Part shown: in pieces, positions 34,424-44,954 of the stretch
Layout of the letters: each line of letters starts with the position of its first letter
Position numbering within the stretch: the first letter of the stretch is position 1
Source of the DNA: Micrasema longulum
Taxonomy: Eukaryota; Arthropoda; Insecta; Trichoptera; Brachycentridae
Assembly (NCBI GenBank): GCA_022494885.1
Contig: JAGVSM010003752.1
Location: 62,001 to 126,000, forward strand
Reading direction: 5' to 3'
Length of the DNA: 64,000 nt
Made by a program: the position numbers and the translations under genes
Notes under the pieces: generated by a model
What the model saw: only the letters and a program-made list of their open reading frames with translations
Told to the model about the DNA's origin: nothing
The model's database searches: none

Positions 34424-34899
34424 GGGGAGATCAAGTAGGATTCGCACACTTTTTATTCTAAGCCTTGCAAAATAAAAACGAATCGCAGTTTCAGAATGAT
34501 TTCAATGATCCTTTATTATCAATCTTAAATAATAGTGTAGTTTAGTGTTGATACAAAACAACATGGATGAACTATGGTTGTTTTTCGGACAAATGAAAAT
34601 CGTACGAATGCACACCACACGCCGGGTAGCTCGTACATAATGTGAAACATACCGACAGTGATAAAAAATGCCGTTTATACAAAATACAAACTTTGATTGA
34701 AATCAAAATTAATACATAGTAATAATTAACATTATTTATATTTTTTTGATTTCAATAATACTTTTTTTTTGTATATTTCATTATGTATGAATTGAATAAC
34801 GACTCATACGCACAAATAAGGAAGCGTCAACGTGTCAGATAGTGTAAATATGACCACTGTACGAATGCTCCCTCTGTACGAATACTACCTGCTCTCCCC
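34424..34899. mobile_element. TIR element of 476 bp with TA flanks
   Basis: Terminal inverted repeats GGGGAGATCAAGTAGGATTC (left) and GGGGAGAGCAGGTAGTATTC (right, reverse complement) extend to 25 bases with four mismatches. TA lies immediately outside both ends, as with Tc1/mariner-type targets. Subterminal GTACGAAT words occur at about 34599, 34859 and 34877. There is no transposase, so it is non-autonomous. Superfamily is inferred only from TA. Confidence 0.8.
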
Positions 34900-35039
34900 T
34901 ATAGTGTAGAATTTTTATTTCTAAAATTTTTTTTACGCAATATGTAAATCAATGTTTTGTTTTATAATGAAAATATCACAATATACCTACAATGTGTTCA
35001 TATACCACTGATTTTCTCAAATTGAACGGTTTGGATAGG

Positions 35040-35140
35040 TAGGGAGAAATTGCCTTGGGGCAATATGCCCGCCCTTATGCGTATATATGTAATCTGTATA
35101 TGTATATAAAGCGTTTAAATAAAATAAAAATAATTTATTT
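35040..35140 (+). repeat. LINE-A-related 3' end
   Basis: GGGGCAATATGCCCGCCC followed by an A/T-rich tail resembles the LINE-A signature (GGCAATAAGCCCGCC). It is probably a diverged relative. Confidence 0.5.
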
Positions 35141-35222
35141 GATTAGAAATTAATTAATAATCGAAATAAATTCTGAGGAAATAAGAGTTTTGTCGAAAGT
35201 GATGACAAAGACACTTATTTTG

Positions 35223-35266
35223 TAATACTTACTCGCATATTTTCTAATACTTACTCGCATATTTTC
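35223..35266 (+). repeat. Perfect 22-bp tandem duplication
   Basis: TAATACTTACTCGCATATTT plus TC is repeated exactly, back to back. Confidence 0.9.
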
Positions 35267-36205
35267 TCTTACAAAAATATGTATGTTTTATTTTTCATAG
35301 TTACCTAATATTTTTTAGGAAATACTCTTAACTTTTATTTTTGTAGTTTTTCCTTTTCATTTACATACAAATGCTATTTTTTTCTTGCTGGTTCCAGATC
35401 TATACTCAACTGTTTTTTTCTTTCAAAAACCGCCTATCCCTGTGACGGCAGAAGCAGAGACGCATATTGTAGTAAATTCTATTGTTATTCATAATAATAT
35501 TATGTATGAGATATCAAAGGATCGAAACAAAGCTATTTTTGCATGATATACAAATACGTGTTTTTAGTTTGTATCAAAAATAATTTTTCGAAATACACTG
35601 TTTCCAATCCAAATTTTTGTTTACTGTTTGCTGTCAATACTAAACTGGGTTTATTCTTATTATCTGATTAAAAACAAGACATGAGTTATAATGTTTGTAA
35701 ACTATATGTTTATACGAAAGATATTTCAAGGTTTCATTATTGATATTTTAATATCAACACGTACATCGCGGCGCCAGCGCAGTCAGCCGAGAACTTTATT
35801 AATTTATTATTATTTGGAAATACTTTTGTTATCATGGTCGTGCAATTCAATTAACAGAACTAACAAACACGAGTTCGAAGCCTGTTCCGTGGCATAATCA
35901 GTAATTCCGCCCATACCCGTCAGGCTACGTGTGCAACGGACTTACATAATATTTCCCTGGCTTCATTATAATATCACCTCCCATTAACTTCATAACATCA
36001 CACGTATGTCATATGTTTACATGTTCAACTGCAAGTGTGTGTACGCGTCACTCCTTGACCCTTCATAAGAAACGCGGTGCCGACGCGGTGAGATATTTTG
36101 GTATTCGATCGTCCTCTCGTTTTTCCAAGATTTACTAAATACATCCGTTCATTATAACGCGTAATACTCGAGTATACATTTGATCGAGAGAGACCTTAAA
36201 AAAAA
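35267..36205. other. Unassigned sequence
   Basis: No supported gene. The plus frame 35691-35897 has no recognisable domain. Confidence 0.35.
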
Positions 36206-36211
36206 GAAATG

Positions 36212-36735
36212 AACAAACAAACCATCACGCCGTTTCCCCGTAGGGGTAGGCATAGAGGATAGAACGCCATAACACTCTATCTTGGCATACAGACCTCGCT
36301 TCCTCTACATTCATACATCTTCTCATGCACGCACGCCGATTATTCCTACTTTTGACATGGCCATCTTCAAGTAATTGATGGACTTGATCGTACCATGTCT
36401 TTCTCGGTCTCCCTCGTTTTCTGCATCCATCAACATTTGCATCGTAGATCCTTTTAGCTGTTCTTTCGGTGTCCATTCGCTCTACATGTCCAAACCAACG
36501 CAGCACCCCTTACTTGATTCTATCAATAATGCATGTCTCAGCCTTACACACTTCACGGATCTCGACATTTGTGCATCTATCATACATCGTTTTACCACAC
36601 ATTCGTCTGAGGGATCGCATTTCGACAGCATTCAACCTGCTTTCATCATCATTTTTCCAATTCCATACTTCGCTCCCATACATTAGAGTTGGCACTAGAA
36701 CTCCGTTGTGAACTGCTAGTTTAACCTCGTCGTTA
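36212..36735 (-). pseudogene. LINE-D copy 2: RT C-terminus
   Basis: The minus strand reads KLAVHNGVLVPTLMYGSEVW, MRSLRRMCGKTMYDRC, then one stop, then LRWFGHVERMDTERTAKRIY and RGRPRKTWYDQV, ending YPYGETA. It corresponds to the last 175 or so codons of copy 1 and preserves the tail that is frameshifted there. The 3' end is again GTTTGTTT (36212-36222). The 5' breakpoint is near 36735. Confidence 0.92.
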
Positions 36736-36739
36736 AAAT

Positions 36740-37510
36740 ATGTCCCGGTTAAAATATAACTTTCATTCTTATGCCTGAAATATAAGGCGTTAAATTGGGA
36801 TAGGTGGTATTCTAAATCTTCTCTACCCAATCTGTAATGATTAATTTAAGGATTTTCATTTTTTCCATGCGTTCACACTTTGCTTCATATATAGCCACAC
36901 TAATGATTAATCGTCAAATAAATATGAACACATGAAGTCAAACAACCCATTTAGAACATTATTGCCACCTTAAGCATTACTAAAAACTATAAATTAGTTC
37001 TATTTGACCAAACTTCATTCGTGTTTTAAACAGTTTTACATATCATTCTACGTTTAATCAGTGTGGCCGTATATGGAGTAAAGTGATTCGCATGCAAAAA
37101 ATAAAAATCCCCGAATTCCTTCTCTACCCCCGCGATAAGATCCATATTCGCACCCCTGAAACCCTCGAGTAATATAATACTCTCAAACAGCAAGAGTATT
37201 TGCCTCTTAAACATAGTGTAACTGATGCGACAGATGTCAATCTCCAAAGTGATCATGTTCAGTTGCCTGACTGCTCTTCCGATCGGCATAACGTCGACGG
37301 CGATCTATCACTGCGTATGTTATATCACCGCCTAAAACAAAACATTAAACATTTCTAGTAACACACATAAAAAAATGTTTTTATCTCTCTCCTCTTAAGT
37401 TCAAGTCAAGTCAAATTTGAGGTACGTGGTGAAATATTGCTTTAAAAGGAATCCAGAAACAGATTGGCTCTGAAAACCGGAAAGTAAAACAGTCTGAAAT
37501 TAAATTGAAC
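36740..37510. other. Unassigned; unrecognised minus-strand open frame
   Basis: The minus frame 37289-37026 (RAVRQLNMITLEIDICRISY, then FGDFYFLHANHFTPYTATLI) is balanced in composition and could be a gene fragment or retroelement piece. No family recognised. Confidence 0.2.
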
Positions 37511-37516
37511 ATGGTT

Positions 37517-37885
37517 CCCAGCCCCACATACAACAAAAATCATCAAAGATGTTACTACAGTATCTCTGTTTAAGTCACGTCTGAAGAAACATCTCCTTTC
37601 TCTTCCTTAACCTCTCCTCCTTTCCTCTTTCCTCTGGTTTTCTTTTTTCCCATTGAGTAATGGTATTAATTTAAGGTAACTTATACACAAATACATTTAT
37701 TTATATTTGAATAAATCTTTAGCTTTTTAAATTTTATTTTCTATTGAATATGTTTTAACTTGAATTTATAAAATAAAACTTTTATTTTATTGGTTGGTTG
37801 GAAGAAATTGCTATTTGGCAATAAGCCCGCCACTGTACAAATAACATTATGTACAAAAAGTTAAATAAAAAAAAAGAAATGAAAT
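37517..37885 (+). repeat. LINE-A 3' end, copy 2
   Basis: Starts in the coding tail (IKDVTTVSLFKSRLKKHLLS) and continues through the C/T-rich UTR to ATTTGGCAATAAGCCCGCC and an A-rich end. It is 5'-truncated. Confidence 0.88.
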
Positions 37886-37964
37886 GTGCCTACTGCCAAC
37901 TGCGACACGGTACAAATTACTAGTACATAAATTCATACTTTTTTCTACAAGACACACATTTTAC

Positions 37965-38070
37965 CCTGAAGATGGCTCCTGCCATGGTAGCTGAAACGTC
38001 GAAACAAAACCAACACACACGGTATCACCCAAAAAAGAAACTTATTGATTACAGTGACCTTAAAATGTAA
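37965..38070 (+). repeat. Repeat P, copy 1
   Basis: CTGAAGATGGCTCCTGCCAT, GTAGCTGAAACGTCG and ACACACGGTATCACCC match 49030-49100 closely. The arrangement is of the kind found near Penelope-like elements (inference). Confidence 0.7.
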
Positions 38071-38187
38071 AGTCTTATAGAAAACAATGTTTTTATTACG
38101 AACCTCTTATTTCAAATATTTTTTTGTTTCGGCATTTGCTTTGTGGTACGATATGATTACATTAAAAACAAAAAATCCCCACGATTT

Positions 38188-38340
38188 ACTTTTCCCCACG
38201 CACGAGTATATTGAACAAACACTAGTTTCGGATAGTCAATTATCTGTAATTTTTGGTCAATTTATATATCATGTACACATGGATAGGTTTGACTATCCGA
38301 TAGTTGCGTTCGTTCAATAAATCCGTGTGTGGTGAAAAAT
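38188..38340. mobile_element. Foldback MITE of about 150 bp
   Basis: Left arm 38188-38241 and right arm 38284-38340 are inverted copies over roughly 50 bases (TATTGAAC.AAC and TCGGATAGTCAA shared). It accounts for most of the 77-codon open frame here, which is not a gene. Confidence 0.7.
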
Positions 38341-38344
38341 ACAA

Positions 38345-38600
38345 GGATATTTTTTTTAATTTCCTCTCATGTCATCAAATAAAAAAACTTGACTTTTTAT
38401 TACTTTTATGTAGACACTTAGCTGAAATCGACGCCAACGACTCGACACGGATGGCGGTTGCTAATTGAACAGTGTTGACTTAATATAAGTTAGTAAAATT
38501 TAATAGCCTTTTTATATTACGAAATTACGACAACGCTTTAAAAATAAATTGTACAAAACTCATTTTATTTATTTGTTTTTATTTGAAGCTTTGTGGTTAT
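38345..38600. other. Unassigned AT-rich sequence
   Basis: Nothing recognised between the foldback MITE and repeat Q. Confidence 0.35.
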
Positions 38601-38604
38601 TCAT

Positions 38605-38710
38605 TATAATAATGTAAATATGAAACAACTTTGTTTTTAACCACTTTTTTTTTCTTTTACCGACAGGTTTCTAAGCTGCACAAGCTTCTTTATCAAAGAA
38701 TAATTAACAG
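38605..38710 (-). repeat. Repeat Q, minus-oriented copy
   Basis: CAACTTTGTTTTTAACCACT then GACAGGTTTCTAAGCTGCAC and CTTTATCAAAG, matching 49145-49215. An oppositely oriented partner lies at 39575-39655. Confidence 0.65.
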
Positions 38711-38749
38711 ATGTATAATAAATCTGGCATATACCAATTAAATAGTTTT

Positions 38750-38850
38750 TTTTTTCTCTTTTATTCAGGAAACATACAGTACAACTAGATCGTTTTATAG
38801 TACACAACGTTAGACTTATCTCTAACAGACCAGTGATGTTTCCATATTAT
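38750..38850 (-). repeat. Dispersed repeat L, copy 2
   Basis: TTTTATTCAGGAAACATACA, then GTAC and GACCAGTGATGTTTCCATAT are the inverse of 7440-7535. Confidence 0.65.
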
Positions 38851-38930
38851 ATTATCGTTATATCTAAGGTTATCAATTGACTATTTTTATTTTTTCAAGT
38901 ACAAAAAAGAAGATGATTGCGATTCTCACT

Positions 38931-39395
38931 TCTGTTCAATGTACTTCATAGTCCTAACGCTCCTATATACCTGTGTGAAAATTTTCAACGATTATCAGTT
39001 CATGGTTTACCTCTTCGTTCTAATTCTCAAGGCACTCTTAATACCCATCCACAATTACTCTTTCTTCTCTAACTCATATAGTGTCCATGCGGCTTGACTG
39101 TGGAATCATCTCCCATCCACCATCAAAGATGTTACTACAGTATCTCTGTTTAAATCACGTCTGAAAAAAACATCTCCTTTCTCTTCCTTAATCTCTCTTC
39201 CTTTTCTCTTTTCTCTTTTTTCCTTATCACTATTGAGTAATTGTATTGATTTAAGGTAATTTATAAACCAATAACTAACTTGAATGATAAAAAATATAAC
39301 TATTATTTTAGTCGGAAAAAATTGGCATTTGGCAATAAACCCGCCAATGTACAAATAACATTGTGTACAAAAAGTTTAATAAATAATAATCATTT
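38931..39395 (+). pseudogene. LINE-A copy 3: RT C-terminus and 3' UTR
   Basis: Reads SLLFNVLHSPNAPIYLCEN, SVHGLPLRSNSQGTL and LWNHLPSTIKDVTTVSLFKS with a stop just before LWN and a frameshift, then the UTR to TTTGGCAATAAACCCGCC and an A-rich end. It lies between the two oppositely oriented Q repeats. Confidence 0.9.
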
Positions 39396-39574
39396 TTCCG
39401 CATTCGCAAACCATCTGACAGAATATATTCATAATTTAAATAAACACACCGGATTAAAAGTTCTTCATGTTGAAAATATAATATTTTTAGAAAAAAATAA
39501 CAAAATGGAATTTTCTTTATTCCACCCCTGTCTATTTTTATCCATCTCACTTCAAACTTCCCAAGAAACTTGTG

Positions 39575-39660
39575 TAGCTTTGAAACCGGTCCGTGGAAAA
39601 ATTAAAAAATAAGTGGTTTACAAACAAAGTTGTTTTATATTTATTTTATCGCAACTTATT
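39575..39660 (+). repeat. Repeat Q, plus-oriented copy
   Basis: GTAGCTTTGAAACCGGTCCG then AAGTGGTTTACAAACAAAGT is the reverse complement of the 38605-38710 unit. Confidence 0.65.
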
Positions 39661-39919
39661 TATTCTTCTCGAGTTTTGAATGAAATCACTTGGAACAGTC
39701 ACTGTAAAAGAAGTATTTTACGCTCCCATATTTAAAATCACCTGTTCAGTTTTTGCCCGCGAAAAGTCTTTAGAATTAATAGAAAGTAACCCTACGGAGC
39801 TGCATTTGAATAAGTTTTTATTTGAACATTTTACTAAAGAAAATACTTTTTGTCCAATCCGAATAAGTAATCGCGTTATTTCATCAAGATAAATTAGGTG
39901 AGAAGTTACCCACCAAAAT

Positions 39920-40084
39920 AGGCCTTTCTTACAAACCTGGTATAAAGTTACGCCTAGGCATAGGGGTAGAATGAGGATGGGAATACCATTCTTATTCTAC
40001 TACTTCATTAAGGATGGTATTCCTATTCTTACTCTACCATTATGTCTAGGCGTAACTTCGTACCAGGTTGATAAGTAAGGCCCT
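39920..40084. mobile_element. Hairpin MITE of 165 bp
   Basis: Arms 39920-39989 and 40014-40084 are inverted copies over about 70 bases with roughly one mismatch in six (AAGTTACGCCTAG and GGAATACCAT are shared exactly). Only about 24 bases separate them. No coding sequence. Target duplication unclear. Confidence 0.85.
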
Positions 40085-40335
40085 TTATGTTCGTACTTTA
40101 AAATACAGGTATATTTAAAACAATTGATGGACACACGGCAAAAACGGGTTTATTGCATTTATATTTTTAAATATTAATGGCTCTTTTCTCCTGAATAAAT
40201 ATTATACAACCATAATTTCAAAACTATCAAAATCACCCCCCTTGCTTCTTAAATTGTTAAAAAAAAAATAAGGTCACGACAAAAGCGGGCTCATGGTATG
40301 AGAAATCGCACAAAACCGGGAACATTGCATTCTCT

Positions 40336-40576
40336 AGAGGCCCTTTGGCGTTATTGCGTAGAATAAAATCGTTCCAAATTTTCTGTTTGGTTTTCAGTTT
40401 AACAATAAACGTGTAACTGACAGTTTCGGTTTGCACTTGCAATTCTCGACCCGAGTACCTACGGCCCATTGTATTGATGTAATATGTAGCTAATTTCGTG
40501 GGTTATAATGATCATAGAATGGTTTTTCTCCATGTGGGCGACTCTATTAGCCAGTGACGTGTTATTACTCTAAGAT
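40336..40576 (+). repeat. Dispersed repeat M, copy 2
   Basis: Same order of blocks as 29415-29640 (GAGTACCTACGGCCC, GCGACTCTATTAGCCAGTG) but without the following 18-bp palindrome. Confidence 0.8.
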
Positions 40577-40579
40577 TGC

Positions 40580-42900
40580 ATTCATATACTTGACAAAAAA
40601 AAAACTGTTTACAAAACTTATTATTCTTGTTGTTGCGTTCTTGTAAAAAGTATTATTTGTCGATGAGCCCGGTTTTCCGTGTGTCCTTCAAATTCTTTAT
40701 AATGGTCATAATAAATGTATTGAAATAAAATTCTATTTTAACTCATAAATCAATTAATCAGATACATATAAAGTATCACATTACTTTTTAAACTAAATAG
40801 GAAATATATTTTTTTAAATGTGAAATGAACTCTCTCTTTAAACACGAGCAGTTTGCTCATAAAAGTAGCAACGAATGTGAACTTAAGTATTTTTTATTAT
40901 TATTTTATATTCATTTAATTTTAAATATTATTTAAAAAAATATATTATTTTCACCGTAAAATAAATATCTATTCGTCTGTGGCATAAAATTTAAAATATT
41001 AATTTGAATTAAGTCACACAATATTATGCATGTAATCGGAGTCGGAATTTGATATTTCATTTTGACTGTCGTAAATTATTTATATTCACGTCAAACATCA
41101 CAATATTAGGATTACTATTAAAGTAAAAAAATAACTTAAATTCCTCAAGTGAATTATCCTATATTCCGTCATATTTTAAATCTAGTAAATACCATCATTT
41201 TCTGCTTCAACTTAATATGGTTTTATGTAAATTAAATAATACATAAGTGTAGTAGGTATTTACACACATGTTCACTTCGGTTACACGATTTCCACCATTA
41301 AAATAACGATTTCGAAGACAATGCAGTCATTAAGAAATATTTGTGTGGGAACTCTATTGCATGTTATGGTTTATATGTACTTTGCGACAAACTTATTCCA
41401 AAGATAACTCACGATTTAACACGTCACAGTAGTCGGCCAGAACAACCTGTAATTTGTTCCTCATTTGGGCTTCGTAATATAAGCGATTCAATTTTATCTA
41501 ATTCTTTGTCTCTTCTTTGTTCCAGGTAAGTCGACAGTTTTCAACAGCTCTCCAAGTTTTACAGAATACATTACGAAGCTCGACGAGCGAACGCTGTAAG
41601 GTAATATGTTTAATGTGACACACTTCGCGTACACCAGCTACTCGTTTTTCAATCTAGCACGATTATATTTTGTAACAAGTTCTTCGTCAAACTTTGTTTT
41701 GCAAAACTCCTAAAATTTGAAGCGAGGAGCTCTTAATGTTGTGCTCATTACTGTTGACCAACAAATATTTTCATAACTTGAATATTACTAAATATCTCAC
41801 GGATATTGCGAGAGAAAGATACAGTATTACTTCAATTTCTCTACATTATGTTTTAATCGGAATTTCATAAATAATATACCAGAATTTTAAACCCGAATCT
41901 GAATTAATCGCATTCGTTGTAAATATGTTATTATTTTAATAAGTAAATTTGTTTTTTTTTTTAATAAATATTTTTTTATGTACCTTCATATTTATTTATT
42001 CATCAAAAGTTCAAAGGACCTTTCATACATGTTTTACAGAAATTATCACAGCAGTGAACAATTTATAATGGAATACATTATATTAAATATAATAGTTAAA
42101 ACTAAACAATTTAATGAAAAGAAAATATGAAAAAACAACAAAAATAACAGTTAAGATGATAAAATATTGTGTTCTAATTATTATCAATACGACAAAGTAA
42201 AGTTGAGAATGATTTAACATAAAAATAAAGTGGTTAGATTCAACAAGGTAATATAAAAAAATAATACTTTTTCAAGTATTCAAATTAAATTAGGTTTGTT
42301 CTTTGACAGTTCCCTTTCTTCCGGCATGGGCCTCTTGCCGCTGGTGATCCTGTCAGTGCGCCTATAGGATTCGATACATCAATAAATCTTAAGTGAATTG
42401 TGTCAATAGTAATCACGTAAAACTCTCGGGAAAACGGAAAATAATCCGGTTAACTGTTTTGTATTAGCCATATCATTCGTGTGTTTATCGACGTGATTAA
42501 AATAGACGATTCGTCAATGATTCGTTACTCACGTTCAGACAATTGAATTAGCCGCATTCGGTAGTCGTGATTGACATAAATGGATTGTTCGCTTTGACTC
42601 TCACTTTATTTGCGAGCTCTTCTTATTGGGAGTCTTACACGGACATTAGGCATTTTACTATTTCGGGTTGTATCGTTAATTCTGAAAGTTATTTGTTTTC
42701 TTTAAGCGCGCCACGATTTATCGGAGCGGAAAGGCAATATCGATTGACTCTCATTATGCCAAATTTTGCCTACCTTAAAGTTTGTTTTCCAAAAATACAA
42801 AGAATTTATTGTTTCAATTTAACTGTCAAATACAACAAATTATATTTTGTATTTAAATTATCGGAAACCAATTATACAGCTTTGAACCTTTACATCGAAC
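40580..42900. other. Mostly unassigned AT-rich sequence
   Basis: A strong splice-donor-like CAG|GTAAGT occurs at 41523-41531 after a plus-strand open frame (about 41300-41525, ending LRNISDSILSNSLSLLCS). The protein is not recognised, and a pyrimidine-rich acceptor-like tract covers the same site. The 157-codon frame at 42567-43040 runs into repeat A and is not credible. Confidence 0.25.
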
Positions 42901-42907
42901 TAGTAGA

Positions 42908-43112
42908 ATTTATTTACAGGGCTGATGACTTGTCATTGACTGGTTTAAGCTGCCAATTTACACACTGTGTGATATGCACCATTCTGCTTATATTTGAACA
43001 TCTACATTTTCTCAACTCTTTTCCCTCTCTGTTGCCATAAATATCAATTTTACTATCTGTCTAGGGAGTGAAGTCCAGCCTTGTATACAAACATTTCGAC
43101 ATACTCAAAATA
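42908..43112. repeat. Repeat A, rearranged copy (first half)
   Basis: Plus-sense body (GATGACTTGTCATTGACTGG, then GAACATCTACATTTTCTC) switches to a minus-sense arm and head (CCCTCTCTGTTGCC, CATTTCGACATACTCAAAA). Confidence 0.8.
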
Positions 43113-43164
43113 TTGTCGGTTTAGCTAATTGGTAAAAAAATAAATATAAAAATTAAAAAGTATT

Positions 43165-43385
43165 TTCACCTGTTACCTAGAAAGTGAAATAATTCAACCA
43201 GGTGAATCACTTATTGATTGATTTGGCTTTGATTTGGTGTTTATTTTGTAGAACTCCATATTTCTACACTGGAGACTCAAATCAGTGTTTGATTTCTTAT
43301 ATTATAAGTTCAGATGAATCACACCTGCTTCAATAAAGGTGTCAGCTCTTTTACTTCACAAAAGTCAACAGAGAGTAGAACTTAG
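43165..43385 (-). repeat. Repeat A, second half, split by an insert
   Basis: GTGAAATAATTCAACCAGGT and GTCAGCTCTTTTACTTCACA flank an insert (about 43215-43312) that includes the 37 bases shared, inverted, with 21254-21292. Confidence 0.7.
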
Positions 43386-43389
43386 TCGT

Positions 43390-43990
43390 ATAACTCAAGT
43401 GCGAAGTTTGTTTTTAGTGTCAACGATTTCGGTATTTTTACGCTTAATTTAGTTCATTTTCGAAATTTTATCTTGCAGTTTCGAAAATATCGGATAGTGG
43501 TATTAACAATGTTTTACTGTAGGCTTCGAGTACAACAATCGATGCGGTATATTACTATGTAGAAATCAACAAGTGGTATTATTATACAATATTGAGCGTT
43601 GAAAACTTGAATATCTGCGTCTGCCCATGCATTATTCTAATCATTACATTGTGCTCAGCCTTCGCGATTAATTTAGTATCGAGTCCCGCAACATTATTAG
43701 TTACCGAATGTCGCTTTCGATCGCCGATCCCTCGAAGAATGTCTCGTTCATCCATTACGGCGCACCCACGAGCTCGCACTTAGCGCTCCATTGTGCGCGG
43801 TGCGGCGTCAGTGTATTTGTTCGGAACGCTCCACGCGAATGGGACCGACGCCGGACCACGTGAATGCGCTCCGTAATGACGGGAAAATCACCGGAGATTG
43901 TCGCCCCCTCGGATACTGGTCAGTGCTAGGGACGCCATGCGGCTATACCGGTATCTCTAGGCTCTAGGACTACTATTTCAATTGTTGATC
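43390..43990. other. Unassigned sequence
   Basis: A GC-richer patch (43690-43940) is open on both strands (43592-43783 plus, 43779-43582 minus). No domain recognised. Confidence 0.35.
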
Positions 43991-43994
43991 TTAC

Positions 43995-44821
43995 TAAAGT
44001 AGCGTTCACACGAGGTCAATATAATATTGTCCTGCCTCAGCATCGGACCTATTGTCCTCGTGTGAACAAATTTGTTTGGGACAGGTCAGTGGATTACCCC
44101 CACTACCGCGCGCAGCCGCATTGTCCTTGTGTGAACACGCATGGACAGAACAGTTGGACAATCGCCACTTGTTCGGCGCGTGCGTGTCTCTCCCAGAATT
44201 TTTGACAGAAACAATGCCTTTTCATTATTTAGCTCGTCCTCCAACAATTCCGATACATTTTTTTTTATTTACTTCCCTTCTTTTTTTATACACAATAATA
44301 CAAATTTAAATATACCGTATTTTTCGGACCATAAGATGCACTTTTTTACCCTGAAACTAAAAATTCAGGTGTGTTATGGTACGATGCGTTTTATCGTCCA
44401 AAACATAGTTTATTTCTGAAAATTAATAGATCAATTTTGGGGTGCGTCTTATGGTTCGATACGTCTTATCGTCCGCAAAATACGGTACCTACTACATGGT
44501 ACACGTGATGTTAAACAAAAAAATTACATGAAATATAATAATTAAATAAACTAACCACAATTCGAAAATAAAGATAATATACAAAATGCACTTGTATATG
44601 CAGAGAAAACTAAATATAATTAACTTAAATTTAAGATAGAAAGTGAGATTCCAGTCATTTTTTTCATCTAGGTGTAAAAGAAATAATATTTTTCGCGAAC
44701 TCGCTCGCAACGCGCGCGTGAACTACGGCCGAAATGTTGCATTGTCTCATTAACCTGCCGGAGCTGGGACAGGACGATCTTGTCCTGTCTTTTGTATTAT
44801 CCTCGTGCGAACCCAGCTTAA
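43995..44821. mobile_element. TIR DNA transposon of about 0.83 kb, non-autonomous
   Basis: Left end TAAAGTAGCGTTCACACGAG and right end (reverse complement) TTAAGCTGGGTTCGCACGAG are imperfect inverted repeats. Both are followed by GTCCTG-containing subterminal DNA and GTGTGAAC words. The right end suggests a TTAA-like target (left TAAA), but this is uncertain. A second MITE (44313-44487) sits inside. The open frames across the ends are repeat-derived. No transposase seen. Confidence 0.7.
44313..44487. mobile_element. Nested MITE of 175 bp with TA flanks
   Basis: TIRs TACCGTATTTTTCGGACCAT and (reverse complement) TACCGTATTTTGCGGACGAT, each followed by AAGA.GCA-type sequence. The outer TA of each end may be the TA target duplication. 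Elements with this ATAAGACGCAC-type end are widespread in animals (established pattern; superfamily not asserted). Confidence 0.85.
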
Positions 44822-44922
44822 TAGTCGCGCTGAGGTATTCTCGACCCCGCCCTGGTGCGCGGAGGTGCTGGTGCTATATTGCGCTGTCGGGACGTCTCTG
44901 CATAAATCACCCTCATACACCT

Positions 44923-44951
44923 GACGCCCGACGCCCGACGGCCGACGGCCA
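44923..44951 (+). repeat. GACGCCC/GACGGCC short tandem
   Basis: Four 7-base units, two GACGCCC-type and two GACGGCC-type, in a GC-rich patch. Confidence 0.7.
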
Positions 44952-44954
44952 ACC

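Noticed and set aside
36375..36711. Plus-strand frames of 103 and 80 codons
   Set aside because: Antisense to LINE-D copy 2.
37968..38005. Hammerhead-ribozyme-like core (CTGAAGA...GAAACGTC) in repeat P
   Set aside because: The CUGANGA, a possible stem II (GGCT/AGCC in the 49-kb copy) and GAAA are present, but stem I does not pair and stem III would have no loop. A covariance-model search would decide.
42567..43040. 157-codon open frame as a host gene
   Set aside because: The C-terminal quarter lies inside repeat A and no domain is recognisable.
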